Source: Aggregatibacter sp. 2125159857
GTDB lineage: Bacteria; Pseudomonadota; Gammaproteobacteria; Enterobacterales; Pasteurellaceae
DNA: 64,000 nucleotides
Reading direction: 5' to 3'
NCBI RefSeq assembly: GCF_017798005.1
Contig: NZ_CP072548.1
Location: 1,240,001-1,304,000, forward strand
The translations under genes and the position numbers were made by a program. The notes below the pieces were generated by a model, which made no database searches, had not been told where the DNA came from, and saw only the letters and a program-made list of their open reading frames with translations. Of this stretch, positions 47,280 to 56,536 are shown one piece after another. The stretch's first letter is position 1. Each line of letters opens with the position of its first letter.

Positions 47280-47300
47280 GCACGCCTTATTTAAAATAAC

Positions 47301-47342
47301 AATCCCCTAAATTTCTCACTGGAGAATTTAGGGGATTTTTTG
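47301..47342 (+). terminator. Terminator after the rhodanese gene
   Basis: AATCCCCTAAATT pairs with AATTTAGGGGATT around an 11-base loop, followed by T. Confidence 0.9.
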
Positions 47343-47471
47343 TAAGTATATTTGTTTAATCAAGAAGCTCAAAACATATGTCATTAACCATTTTATTAGG
47401 AAAAATCCTTACTAGGATAAGAAGATGATATGCCGACTGCAATAAATGTATTATCAATCATCATAGCTTCC

Positions 47472-48773
47472 TTAATTTTCGGCTAAGATAGATTCAATAT
47501 TATACAACGGCATATTCACCATCCAATCCTGTTCCCGATAATCCGCCATGGAAAATCGAATTGCCTGTTCGGGCTGAAATTGTTCTACATACACTTTTAA
47601 ACTTTTCGCTTTCAAATTTTCTTCCGCTTTGACTTCAATTGGAATCACAGCTTGCTTGCGTTGCACAATAAAATCAATCTCTGCCATGCCTTTTTCTGTT
47701 GCCCAATAAAACACCGGATTGTCTTGTGTGGCAATCAGCTGTTGCAGGACGTATTGTTCAGTCAATGCGCCTTTAAATTCGCTGAAGATACGGCTGCCCT
47801 CTAACAGTACACTCGCATCCAAATGACTTTGTGCGGAAAGCAACCCCACATCTAAGCCATACAATTTAAAGGCATTATCTTGATAGGCGGAAAGAGGCAA
47901 ATGTGGTTTTTTCACGCGAGGTACGGGATGCACCAAACCGCTGTCTTTTAGCCATTGCAACGCAATTTCATAATCTTTGCTCCGCGCCCCTTTTTGGAGT
48001 TGGGAATAAATGAATTTTTTATTTTCTTTGGCAAGCTGTTCAGGAATAGATGCCCAAATTGACCGCACTTTTTGCACCGTGTTGCCATCTGAAATGTGTT
48101 TGGAAAAATCTTGTTCATACGCCATCAATAAATTACGTTGTACTTGACGCACTTCATCGACATTTTGCGTGTCAACAAATACCTTCACCGCTTCCGGCAT
48201 ACCGCCAACAAAATAATATAAGCGAAGCAAATCAATATAGGTCGTTTTCATTGCTGTAATCAGCGACCAGTCTTTCAGTTCAAGCAATTTCACCAACTCT
48301 TGTTTGCCAAGTGCGGTTAGAAATTCGTGAAAATCCATGGGATAAAGCGGTAGAAAATCCACCTTGCCTACAGGAAATGACGCTTGATGATGTAACGATA
48401 CTCCCAGTAATGAACCAGCTGAGATAATATAAAACTGCGGTGCATTTTCATAAAAGTATTTCAGTGATGACAGTGCTTGCGGGGCTTCTTGCACTTCATC
48501 AAAAATAATCAGGGTATTTTCCGCTTGAATATCAATACCGCTTTCAATTTTCAAACCAAGTATCAAGCGATCAATATCATAGTCGCCAGAAAATAACGTT
48601 TTCATGCGAGGGTTATTATCAAAGTTGATATACGCCACCCTCTCAAAGGATGTCTCGCCAAAGTGTTTCATCGCCCAAGTTTTACCAACCTGCCTTGCCC
48701 CTTGGATAATCAATGGTTTGCGGTTGGTTTTGTGCTTCCATTTTTCTAAGGATTGAATAATTTTTCGCTGCAT
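47472..48773 (-). CDS. AAA-type ATPase with DUF4143 domain
   Basis: A 433-residue protein with Walker A GARQVGKT (residues 25-32) and Walker B LIIFDEVQEAP, followed by a DUF4143 domain that ends in a PD-(D/E)XK-like segment (AEIDFIVQRKQAVIPIEVKAEE). The family is common as standalone genes in bacteria and archaea; its role is unclear and may involve DNA or stress. ATG 48773 is preferred over the upstream TTG because of a GAGAG site. It sits beside a 77-bp repeat locus. Confidence 0.85.
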   Translation of the reverse strand: MQRKIIQSLEKWKHKTNRKPLIIQGARQVGKTWAMKHFGETSFERVAYINFDNNPRMKTLFSGDYDIDRLILGLKIESGIDIQAENTLIIFDEVQEAPQALSSLKYFYENAPQFYIISAGSLLGVSLHHQASFPVGKVDFLPLYPMDFHEFLTALGKQELVKLLELKDWSLITAMKTTYIDLLRLYYFVGGMPEAVKVFVDTQNVDEVRQVQRNLLMAYEQDFSKHISDGNTVQKVRSIWASIPEQLAKENKKFIYSQLQKGARSKDYEIALQWLKDSGLVHPVPRVKKPHLPLSAYQDNAFKLYGLDVGLLSAQSHLDASVLLEGSRIFSEFKGALTEQYVLQQLIATQDNPVFYWATEKGMAEIDFIVQRKQAVIPIEVKAEENLKAKSLKVYVEQFQPEQAIRFSMADYREQDWMVNMPLYNIESILAEN

Positions 48774-48916
48774 AATGTCTCTCAAAGTGATGAATTGAAT
48801 AGATTATAGCTAGCCTTAAACATTTTTTCTAACGAAAAATCTATACTTGAAACACTTTTTCCAATGTAAAAATGTAATAAGTTAACATTTCTTCAATTGA
48901 AAAGTTTTTGATTATC

Positions 48917-49200
48917 GCCAGCCAAAGCCTGGCTATAAAAACCATACGCTATGCGTATATTTACCTCTCGTCTCGTACAACTTGTTACACGAATGATTAA
49001 CCTCGATACGTAATTCACGATTTCGTACGTAGCGTGCAACTTGTTGCACGACCAAACCACGTATGAAACGTTGTTTACTCCTTTCGGGCATTCACGATTT
49101 CGTATGTAGCGTGCAACTTGTTGCACGACCGAACCACGTACGGAACGTTGTTTAACCCCTTCAGGCATTCACAATTTCGTGCAACAAGTTGCACGCTACA
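48917..49200 (-). repeat. 77-bp-family repeat locus (inverted, two full units plus ends)
   Basis: The GTAGCGTGCAACTTGTTGC motif recurs at 49029 and 49106, again 77 bases apart. The left end (GCCAGCCAAAGCCTGGC, CTATGCGTA) matches the 38411 locus. The inner segment at about 48985-49015 matches the tail of the 8190 array in reverse. It fills most of the 445-base gap between the DUF4143 gene and rarD. Confidence 0.9.
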
Positions 49201-49219
49201 GAAGAGATGATTGATTGCT

Positions 49220-50137
49220 TTAGACGGTTTTTGTATGTAACGTCTTACGGGTGGGAAAACGCCAATGGCAGAGGCTGTTTAACATTAACAACAGCAATCC
49301 GCTCCAAATGAAAAAATAGGTTAAATAGGCGGATTCATTCACCGGTGTGTGTAAGAACCAAATGGCGAATAAAAAAAGCAGGCTTGGTTCAAGATAGCTC
49401 ATCATGGAAAATAAATTCACCGGCAACAATAGACCGGATTTTAGATTGGCAGTCACGGAAACGGCGCTAATTAATCCCAATAATGGCACGAACAACCAAT
49501 AGCGCGAATCGCTGACCAGTAAATCTGTTACATTCGGTTGAAATGCCAAGTAAATAAAGCAGGGAATCGAAATAAAAATAATATCTAACGTTAAGCCTTG
49601 CAACGCCGGTGTTTTCATGGCGCGACGGCTTAAATAATACGGTGGATAACCCAAGCAGACCCATAGGCTGGTCCAAGAAAACGTTTGTGTCGTCCACAAT
49701 TCATGGGCGACACCGAGTGTGGCTAAAAATAGCGCCATTTTTTGTAATAAGGTTAAGCGTTCTTTAAACCACAAATAACCGCCAAATGCCATGACTAACG
49801 GAAATAAAAAGTAGCCCACCGCCACATTTACGCCTTCGCCATTCACCGGCGCCCACATAAATAACCAAAACTGACTACCTGCCAAGGCGCTACCCATCAA
49901 AAAGATCAACCAACGTTTCCAGCTTGAGCCTAATTCGTTGCGAATAAAGGTTTTCACACCGGATAAGCCCATTATGGGTAATAAGATCGCCAATATGGCA
50001 AATAATGATCCGATCATGCGCAAAACAAAAACATCCGTACCATTTAACGGCAACATCCATGCGCTGAATAAATACATAATGCCAAATAAACTTTGCGAAA
50101 AAATACACAGCCACACGCCTTTGGATACTGCTTGCAT
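49220..50137 (-). CDS. rarD: RarD-like EamA permease
   Basis: A 305-residue membrane protein with about ten transmembrane segments in the DMT superfamily, resembling RarD of Haemophilus and E. coli (start KGVWLCIFSQSLFGIMY, later FNWQ-like loop absent). Substrate unknown. It is divergent from an Lrp/AsnC-type regulator with 138 bases between them, the usual layout when the regulator controls an amino-acid exporter, so an amino acid or related compound is a reasonable guess. Confidence 0.75.
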   Translation of the reverse strand: MQAVSKGVWLCIFSQSLFGIMYLFSAWMLPLNGTDVFVLRMIGSLFAILAILLPIMGLSGVKTFIRNELGSSWKRWLIFLMGSALAGSQFWLFMWAPVNGEGVNVAVGYFLFPLVMAFGGYLWFKERLTLLQKMALFLATLGVAHELWTTQTFSWTSLWVCLGYPPYYLSRRAMKTPALQGLTLDIIFISIPCFIYLAFQPNVTDLLVSDSRYWLFVPLLGLISAVSVTANLKSGLLLPVNLFSMMSYLEPSLLFLFAIWFLHTPVNESAYLTYFFIWSGLLLLMLNSLCHWRFPTRKTLHTKTV

Positions 50138-50275
50138 GATTCTTCTCCACCTTAGGTTAATCCGGTAGCCATTATACTTAACGCGCTAAATAACCCATTT
50201 CAATTAATTGGGAATAATGAGATAATTTCTCAAAATTTACGTTAGTTTTGGTAAAAATTCTCAAACGGTGAAATT

Positions 50276-50737
50276 ATGTACCACTTAGATAAACTTGATC
50301 GGTCGATTCTTAATGAATTGCAAACGGATGCCACCCTTCCGCTAAAAGAACTGGCTGATCGGGTTAACAGCACGATTGCCACCTGCCAACGCCGTATTCA
50401 ATTACTGAAACAACATCACGTCATCACTAAACAAGTGGCGATAGTCTCTCCTTCTGCCGTGGGGAAATCCATTAGCGTATTTGTGTTGGTGGAGTTAGAT
50501 AATCAGCAATCTCATTATCAAGATGAATTTGAACGCAAAATGCGCGGGGAGAAGGATGTGATCGCCTGTTATGAAATTTCCGGCGATTATGATTATTTGC
50601 TGTTGGTACATACGGAAGATATGACAAGCTATCACCGTTTTATTCACGAAGTGCTAATCGGTGGCGCACATGTGAAAGGCTACAAAAGCCAGTTTGTGAT
50701 GAATTTCTTTAAGGCGGAAAGCAAAATTATTCTGTAG
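50276..50737 (+). CDS. Lrp/AsnC-family transcriptional regulator
   Basis: A 153-residue regulator with an N-terminal winged helix (LDRSILNELQTDATLPLKELADRV...STIATCQRRI) and a C-terminal RAM ligand domain. The size and motifs are standard. Its divergent partner is the RarD-like permease, which it probably controls in response to an amino acid. Confidence 0.88.
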   Translation: MYHLDKLDRSILNELQTDATLPLKELADRVNSTIATCQRRIQLLKQHHVITKQVAIVSPSAVGKSISVFVLVELDNQQSHYQDEFERKMRGEKDVIACYEISGDYDYLLLVHTEDMTSYHRFIHEVLIGGAHVKGYKSQFVMNFFKAESKIIL

Positions 50738-50744
50738 TGTACCC

Positions 50745-51827
50745 TTACCAAAGGCTCATTTGTTCTGAGACTTTTTCTTCCGGCAAGGTGACGTGCAAGC
50801 CGATTAAGCGAATGCTTCTCCCCTGCCGACGTGTCCAAATTTGCCCCAACAATTGTTGAAAATTTTCATGTGAAAATTCCACCGCACTTTTCTCCAATGT
50901 CGTCACTTGAAAATCTTCAAATTTGAGTTTCACACCAATTTTTCTTAATTGCGCCAAAGGCATCTCCGGGCAAGCACGTTGCACGCGCTTCACTAACTGT
51001 GGATAGAGGGTTGCCAACACGTCAACGCCTTCTTCCAACTGATGAATATTACTTAATAAGGTGGTTTCCACGCCCACAGATTTGCGCTCACGGTGCGGTT
51101 GAATTTCCCGCTCATCAATACCGTGGCTATACTGCCAAATGCGTTGCCCCATTTTGCCGAATAAATTTAATAACAGGTGACGATCCGTTTTCTGTACATC
51201 GACACAGCGCACTAACCCCATTTGCAATAATTTTTCCGCGGTGACTTTGCCCACACCGGGAATTTTCTTTAAGGGCAAATTGGCGACAAAATCGTTCACC
51301 TCTTTTGGCTCAATCACAAATTGTCCGTTCGGTTTATTTTGATCAGACGCGATTTTGGCGAGGAATTTTAATGGCGCAACGCCAGCGGACGCCGTGAGGT
51401 GCAGCTCATTGAAAATCGCCTGGCGAATTTCCTGCGCAATCCATGTGGCGGAACCGGCGCATTTATCACAGTCGGTGACATCTAAATACGCTTCATCCAG
51501 TGAAAGTGGCTCAATAATAGACGTATAACGTTGAAAGATTTGATGAATTTGTTGAGAAACGGCACGGTACAGCGGCATATTCACCGGCAACAACACCAAA
51601 TTCGGGCACAGTTTTAAGGCTTGCGCAGTAGGCATCGCACTATGTAACCCAAATTGACGGGCAGTATAATTACAAGTGCTCAACACCCCTCGTTGTTCGG
51701 CACGCCCTCCCACCGCAACCGGCTTATCGGCTAATGCGGGATTTTCGCGTATTTCAACAGAGGCATAAAAACAATCCATATCAATATGGATAATTTTTCT
51801 GGGTTTGCCATTCAACATATCAGACAT
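50745..51827 (-). CDS. dinB: DNA polymerase IV (Y family)
   Basis: A 360-residue translesion polymerase. The catalytic acidic residues lie in HIDMDCFYASVE and SLDEAYLDVT; the helix-hairpin-helix LPLKKIPGVGKVTAEKLL and little-finger region follow. It lacks proofreading and bypasses damaged bases. The C-terminus MSLW may include a clamp-binding motif. An uptake sequence is embedded near 50881. No LexA box was recognised upstream. Confidence 0.95.
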   Translation of the reverse strand: MSDMLNGKPRKIIHIDMDCFYASVEIRENPALADKPVAVGGRAEQRGVLSTCNYTARQFGLHSAMPTAQALKLCPNLVLLPVNMPLYRAVSQQIHQIFQRYTSIIEPLSLDEAYLDVTDCDKCAGSATWIAQEIRQAIFNELHLTASAGVAPLKFLAKIASDQNKPNGQFVIEPKEVNDFVANLPLKKIPGVGKVTAEKLLQMGLVRCVDVQKTDRHLLLNLFGKMGQRIWQYSHGIDEREIQPHRERKSVGVETTLLSNIHQLEEGVDVLATLYPQLVKRVQRACPEMPLAQLRKIGVKLKFEDFQVTTLEKSAVEFSHENFQQLLGQIWTRRQGRSIRLIGLHVTLPEEKVSEQMSLW

Positions 51828-51844
51828 AACTAAAGTTCAGACAA

Positions 51845-51991
51845 CTAAAGTGCGGTGACTTTTTGCGATGTTTCTTGAGGCGGTATTTCAGGTTGATAGG
51901 AAAAAGTGCGATAAAAGAATGCAATTAGCAATATTATCAACATGATAAGAATCTGAATTAAGCGTTTTTTCGTGAGTTTTTCGGCAGCCAT
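51845..51991 (-). CDS. Small single-span membrane protein (48 residues)
   Basis: The frame MAAEKLTKKRLIQ leads into a hydrophobic segment (ILIMLIILLIAFF), then a polar tail ending KVTAL. It starts 4 bases after a GAGGA site. The final codons are written by an uptake sequence: ACCGCACTTTAG gives T-A-L-stop. It lies between dinB and fnr and is divergent from fnr. Function unknown; the topology suggests a positive-inside N-terminus. Confidence 0.6.
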   Translation of the reverse strand: MAAEKLTKKRLIQILIMLIILLIAFFYRTFSYQPEIPPQETSQKVTAL

Positions 51992-52043
51992 AAATCCTCG
52001 CTCGGTGTTTTATACTTCTTAAATTGACCATTTAGTGGTATTA

Positions 52044-52057
52044 TTGAGGCAGATCAA
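52044..52057. promoter_or_regulatory. FNR box before fnr
   Basis: TTGAG-GCAG-ATCAA matches nine of ten FNR half-site bases, 45 bases upstream of the fnr start, in a position suited to autoregulation. It also lies 53 bases upstream of the divergent small membrane protein. Confidence 0.65.
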
Positions 52058-52101
52058 TTTTACACCATTTTTAATACGTTTTCTTTGAATTTGGGGAACA
52101 G

Positions 52102-52875
52102 ATGAAAATTCTAACGACAGAGACAAAATTAGGACGTCGAGTTCAATCAGGAGGATGTGCTATCCATTGTCAAAACTGCAGTATTAGTCAGTTATGTATT
52201 CCTTTTACACTCAATGAGCACGAGTTGAACCAGTTAGACAATATTATTGAGCGCAAGAAACCTATTCAGAAATCCCAAGTCCTTTTCAAAGCCGGTGATG
52301 AACTGACGTCAATCTATGCCATTCGTTCCGGCACGATTAAATCTTATACCATTAGCGAAACCGGTGAAGAGCAGATTACCTCATTTCACTTACCCGGTGA
52401 TTTGGTTGGCTTTGATGCCATTATGAATATGCAGCATCCGAGTTTTGCTCAAGCGTTAGAAACAGCGATGGTGTGTGAAATTCCCTTTGATATTTTAGAT
52501 GACTTATCCGGCAAAATGCCGAAATTACGCCAACAAATTATGCGTTTGATGAGTAATGAAATCAAAAGCGATCAAGAAATGATTTTATTATTGTCGAAAA
52601 TGAACGCAGAGGAACGCTTGGCCGCCTTTATTTATAACCTCTCCCAGCGTTATTCCGCTCGCGGTTTTTCTGCCCGCGAATTCCGTTTAACCATGACGCG
52701 TGGTGATATTGGTAACTATCTTGGTTTAACGGTCGAAACCATCAGTCGGTTGTTAGGCCGTTTCCAGAAATTAGGTATTCTATCGGTTCAAGGTAAATAC
52801 ATTACGATTAATAATATGGCTGAATTAATCGAATTATCCGGTACCAATAAAACAAAAATCAAAATGGTTATCTAA
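52102..52875 (+). CDS. fnr: Anaerobic regulator FNR
   Basis: A 257-residue CRP/FNR-family regulator holding an oxygen-sensitive [4Fe-4S] cluster. The ligand cysteines are in [19 protein letters not shown] (Cys23, 26, 32 and the conserved MVCEIPF cysteine near 125). The C-terminal helix-turn-helix [13 protein letters not shown] is intact, with the E-x-x-S-R specificity residues for TTGAT. Without oxygen it activates anaerobic respiration genes. uspE follows, as in E. coli. Confidence 0.98.
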   Translation: MKILTTETKLGRRVQSGGCAIHCQNCSISQLCIPFTLNEHELNQLDNIIERKKPIQKSQVLFKAGDELTSIYAIRSGTIKSYTISETGEEQITSFHLPGDLVGFDAIMNMQHPSFAQALETAMVCEIPFDILDDLSGKMPKLRQQIMRLMSNEIKSDQEMILLLSKMNAEERLAAFIYNLSQRYSARGFSAREFRLTMTRGDIGNYLGLTVETISRLLGRFQKLGILSVQGKYITINNMAELIELSGTNKTKIKMVI

Positions 52876-52888
52876 GCCAACCTTGTTA

Positions 52889-52926
52889 CTAGTGCAGCAA
52901 AAATGTTGCACTAGATCACCTTTTTA
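52889..52926 (+). terminator. Hairpin between fnr and uspE
   Basis: CTAGTGCA and TGCACTAG form an 8-base stem around a 10-base loop, with a T run 8 bases later. It could be a weak fnr terminator. Confidence 0.55.
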
Positions 52927-52995
52927 AAGACCGTACCTTGTTATTTCAGCAAATATGTTCTACCCTATTTGTCATCGCAATAATGGAGGTTGTGT

Positions 52996-53928
52996 ATGAA
53001 ATTCAATAATATACTGGTGGTCTTAAACCCGGAAAATGACAAACAATACGCCCTTGCGAGAGCCGTTCGCTTAGCACAAGAGCAAAAAAGCCCAAATCCC
53101 GTCAATATTACCCTATTCCTTGCCATTTATGACTTATCTTACGAAATGTCGGCGCTCCTTTCTTCTGAAGAACGGACAGAAATGCGCCATAATGTCATTG
53201 AACAGCGCAAGTTAGCGATTCAACCGTATATTGAAAAATACGCCTCTGACGGCATCCAATTCTCCTCTACTGTGGTTTGGCACAGCAATGAAGCAGAAGC
53301 CATTACTCGCGAAGTGGAAACCCATAATTATGATTTAGTGGTGAAATACACGAAAGCAGAAGAAAGTTTGAAATCTTTAATTGTTACCCCGGTAGATTGG
53401 CAAATTTTGCGTAAATGTCCTACGCCAATTTTGGTGGTGAAAGACGGTGACTGGAAACATCAACGTCGTATTTTAGTCGCGGTAAACGTTTCTGATGATG
53501 AAAACGAGGCGCATAGCTCATTTAATGATGAATTGGTTTCACTCAGTATGGACTTAGCCGATTCCTTAGACCGAGGCAATATTCATCTGGTTACCGCCTA
53601 TCCACCAACCCCGATTAATATGGCGATTGACTTACCGGAATTTAGCACTGGCAACTGCAATAGCGGATTACGTGGACAGTATTTGTTAAATATGAAAGCA
53701 TTACGCCAGAAATATGGGATAAGCGATGATCATACGCATGTTCTAGAAGGTTTCCCGGAAGACGTTATTCCTCAAGTAGCAGAAAAACTAGAAGCGGAAT
53801 TGGTTATTCTTGGAACGATTGGACGAACAGGTCTATCTGCGGCTTTCTTAGGTAACACGGCAGAACACGTAATTAGTAAATTAAACTGTAATTTATTAGC
53901 CATAAAGCCATCAAAAAAGGACAATTAA
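52996..53928 (+). CDS. uspE: Universal stress protein E
   Basis: A 310-residue protein with two tandem Usp domains; the second ends with the ATP-loop-like GTIGRTGLSAAFLGNTAEHVI. ATG 52996 has AATGGAGG 8 bases upstream; the frame's TTG two codons earlier is less likely. E. coli UspE affects motility, aggregation and resistance to damage. The fnr-uspE adjacency is conserved. A terminator follows. Confidence 0.93.
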   Translation: MKFNNILVVLNPENDKQYALARAVRLAQEQKSPNPVNITLFLAIYDLSYEMSALLSSEERTEMRHNVIEQRKLAIQPYIEKYASDGIQFSSTVVWHSNEAEAITREVETHNYDLVVKYTKAEESLKSLIVTPVDWQILRKCPTPILVVKDGDWKHQRRILVAVNVSDDENEAHSSFNDELVSLSMDLADSLDRGNIHLVTAYPPTPINMAIDLPEFSTGNCNSGLRGQYLLNMKALRQKYGISDDHTHVLEGFPEDVIPQVAEKLEAELVILGTIGRTGLSAAFLGNTAEHVISKLNCNLLAIKPSKKDN

Positions 53929-53938
53929 GATAAATTTT

Positions 53939-53977
53939 GGGAGTAGTGCATATTTTTATTGACTACTCCTTTTTTTT
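53939..53977 (+). terminator. Terminator after uspE
   Basis: GGAGTAGT pairs with ACTACTCC around a 14-base loop, followed by eight T. Confidence 0.85.
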
Positions 53978-54054
53978 ACATTACTTTTTTCACACTGCGA
54001 AATTACTTTTTATTTTGATTTTTAATTAATCACCCATCAAAAAGGAAACAAAGA

Positions 54055-54885
54055 ATGAGAAAATCATTACTGATCACATTATTAGGATTAGCCGGTTTAG
54101 CACAAGCACATGAGGTTTGGGTTGTCGCGCCGGCACATATTGACACAAAAGAGGGACTTAATGCGGAATTAGCCTACGGTCATCATTTTCCATATGCTGA
54201 GAAAATTGCAGCAGATCGCTTGCATTTTTTTGCACCACTTGAATTAACCGATAAAAATGGCATGACCAACGAGCTTAAACAACAAGGGGAAAATTACCAA
54301 TACACCACAGAAAAGCCATTGGCAGAAGGTTCGTATTGGGTAAGCGCGACCTATAAACCAACATTTTGGTCACAAAATGCAAAGGGCTGGAAGCAAGAAA
54401 ATATGCAACAAATGACGGATGCCACGTATTGTGAACAAACGCAAATGTTTGGTAAAAGCTTAGTGACCGTCGGTGATAAAGCTGATTCAACGGTATTTAA
54501 AGAAAAATTAGGTCAAGAATTAGAAATTGTGCCACTCAAAAATCCTGCTGAACTCAAAGAAGGTGAAGTTTTCCCATTACAGATTTTCTATAAAGGTAAA
54601 CCATTGGCTGGTGAAACCGTAATTGCAACAGCAGACACCGTAGTTGTTAAAGATATTGAATCTGCTGAAGATCACCGTGAAATTCAGGGCTTTTCCAGCA
54701 AAACGGATAAAGACGGCAAAGTGAATTTCTTGCCATTAATTGAAGGATTATGGAAAGTCAAAGTGGTACATAAAACGGCCTTTAGCGATCCTAAAGTGTG
54801 CCAACATTCAGCCACTTATGCGACATTGGTCTTGCCAGTGGGTGAAAAACGCGCGCAATATACCCCGCACGAACATCATCACTAG
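54055..54885 (+). CDS. Periplasmic DUF4198 protein (NikK-like metal-uptake component)
   Basis: A 276-residue exported protein. The signal peptide ends at LAQA-HEVW, a typical start of the DUF4198 family, and the C-terminus is HEHHH. Family members in Pasteurellaceae include NikK, a periplasmic component of nickel/cobalt ECF-type importers. The histidine-rich ends suggest metal binding. No nickel transporter genes are in the window; here the gene stands alone between terminators, so its role is uncertain. Confidence 0.7.
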   Translation: MRKSLLITLLGLAGLAQAHEVWVVAPAHIDTKEGLNAELAYGHHFPYAEKIAADRLHFFAPLELTDKNGMTNELKQQGENYQYTTEKPLAEGSYWVSATYKPTFWSQNAKGWKQENMQQMTDATYCEQTQMFGKSLVTVGDKADSTVFKEKLGQELEIVPLKNPAELKEGEVFPLQIFYKGKPLAGETVIATADTVVVKDIESAEDHREIQGFSSKTDKDGKVNFLPLIEGLWKVKVVHKTAFSDPKVCQHSATYATLVLPVGEKRAQYTPHEHHH

Positions 54886-54907
54886 TGGCATTATCACGAC
54901 TTAATGA

Positions 54908-54942
54908 GCATTTCCGCTAACGCAAGTGGAAATGCTTTTTTA
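54908..54942 (+). terminator. Terminator after the DUF4198 gene
   Basis: GCATTTCC pairs with GGAAATGC around a 12-base loop, followed by T. Confidence 0.85.
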
Positions 54943-54982
54943 TTCTCTGCCAATAAGCATGTCAGCATAATAAGCATAAAAT

Positions 54983-55034
54983 AAGAGTTTCCTTTTTAGC
55001 GATATTTTCTAAGCAGGAAACTCTTCTTTTTTAT
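54983..55034 (-). terminator. Terminator of the pyruvate dehydrogenase operon
   Basis: AAGAGTTTCC and GGAAACTCTT form a 10-base stem around a 23-base loop. T runs flank it on both strands. Confidence 0.65.
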
Positions 55035-55062
55035 GATGATTTAATGATTTTAATCCACTTTA

Positions 55063-56487
55063 TTATTTTTTCTTCGCTTTGGCATTTGGAAGGTCAGTAA
55101 TTGAACCTTCAAACACTTCAGCCGCAAGACCAACAGATTCATGAAGTGTTGGGTGGGCATGAATCGTTAGTGCAATATCTTCTGCATCACAACCCATTTC
55201 AATCGCAAGACCAATTTCACCTAATAATTCACCACCGTTCACACCCACAATGGCACCACCAAGTATGCGATGAGTGTCTTTATCAAAGATTAATTTGGTC
55301 ATCCCTTCTGAACATTCAGAGGCAATCGCACGACCGGATGCCGCCCAAGGGAATTTAGCCACTTCGTAGTTTAAGCCTTCTTGTTTACATTCTTTCTCAG
55401 TTTTACCCACCCAAGCCACTTCTGGTTCAGTATAAGCGATAGATGGAATCACTTTCGGATCGAAGTAGTGTTTTTGTCCGGCAATGACTTCCGCTGCAAC
55501 GTGACCTTCATGAACACCTTTATGCGCCAACATCGGTTGACCCACAATATCACCAATTGCGAAAATATGAGGCACATTGGTACGCATTTGTTTATCCACA
55601 TGAATAAAACCACGCTCATCCACTTCAACGCCTGCTTTACCGGCATCGATTAGTTTGCCGTTTGGTGTACGGCCAATCGCCACTAACACTGCATCATAAC
55701 GTTTAGTATCGTTACAGGCTTTACCTTCCATTGAAACATAGATGCCATCATCTTTTGCTTCAACCGCGGTAACTTTGGTTTCAAGCATTAACTTGAATTT
55801 TTTCTCGATTTGTTTGGTATAAATTGCCACAACATCTTTATCCGCAGCAGGGATAACTTGGTCGAACATTTCTACCACTTCAATTTCCGATCCTAATGCG
55901 TGATAAACTGTTCCCATTTCCAAACCGATAATACCACCGCCCATAATAAGAAGTTTTTTCGGCACTTCTTTTAATTTAAGCGCATCTGTTGAATCCCAAA
56001 TACGTGGATCTTCATGTGGAATGAAAGGTAATTGAATTGGGCGAGAACCGGCTGCAATAATCGCGTTATCAAATTTGATTGTTGTTGGGTGACCATCACG
56101 ATCGCGCGCCACTAACGTATGCGGATCCGTAAATGCCGCTAAGCCTTCAACCACAGTGACTTTACGCGCTTTAGCCATCCCGGCTAAACCACCGGTTAAT
56201 TTTGCTACAACCGCTTCTTTCCCGGCACGTACTTCATCTAAATCAATACGTGGTTCACCGAAGTAAATACCATTTTTTGTTGCGTGTTTTGCTTCTTCAA
56301 TCACTTTTGCAACGTGCAATAATGCTTTAGAAGGAATACAACCCACGTTTAAACATACCCCACCAAGGGTTGAATAACGCTCAACTAATACGGTTTCTAA
56401 GCCTAAATCCGCACAACGGAATGCCGCTGAATAACCAGCAGGGCCGGCACCAAGCACCACGACTTGGGTTTTAATTTCTTTACTCAT
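55063..56487 (-). CDS. lpdA: Dihydrolipoamide dehydrogenase (E3)
   Basis: A 474-residue flavoprotein that reoxidises the lipoyl groups of pyruvate and 2-oxoglutarate dehydrogenases and the glycine cleavage system. The FAD site VVVLGAGPAGYSAA and redox disulfide GGVCLNVGCIPSKAL are at the start; the NAD site GGGIIGLEMG and the C-terminal His-Glu dyad HAHPTLHE are present. ATG 56487 gives the standard N-terminus; the frame upstream passes through a palindromic element. It is the last gene of aceE-aceF-lpdA. Confidence 0.96.
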   Translation of the reverse strand: MSKEIKTQVVVLGAGPAGYSAAFRCADLGLETVLVERYSTLGGVCLNVGCIPSKALLHVAKVIEEAKHATKNGIYFGEPRIDLDEVRAGKEAVVAKLTGGLAGMAKARKVTVVEGLAAFTDPHTLVARDRDGHPTTIKFDNAIIAAGSRPIQLPFIPHEDPRIWDSTDALKLKEVPKKLLIMGGGIIGLEMGTVYHALGSEIEVVEMFDQVIPAADKDVVAIYTKQIEKKFKLMLETKVTAVEAKDDGIYVSMEGKACNDTKRYDAVLVAIGRTPNGKLIDAGKAGVEVDERGFIHVDKQMRTNVPHIFAIGDIVGQPMLAHKGVHEGHVAAEVIAGQKHYFDPKVIPSIAYTEPEVAWVGKTEKECKQEGLNYEVAKFPWAASGRAIASECSEGMTKLIFDKDTHRILGGAIVGVNGGELLGEIGLAIEMGCDAEDIALTIHAHPTLHESVGLAAEVFEGSITDLPNAKAKKK

Positions 56488-56536
56488 TTTTACCTCGTAA
56501 AAACGTTCAAATTTTCGACCGCACTTTGCGATCTTT

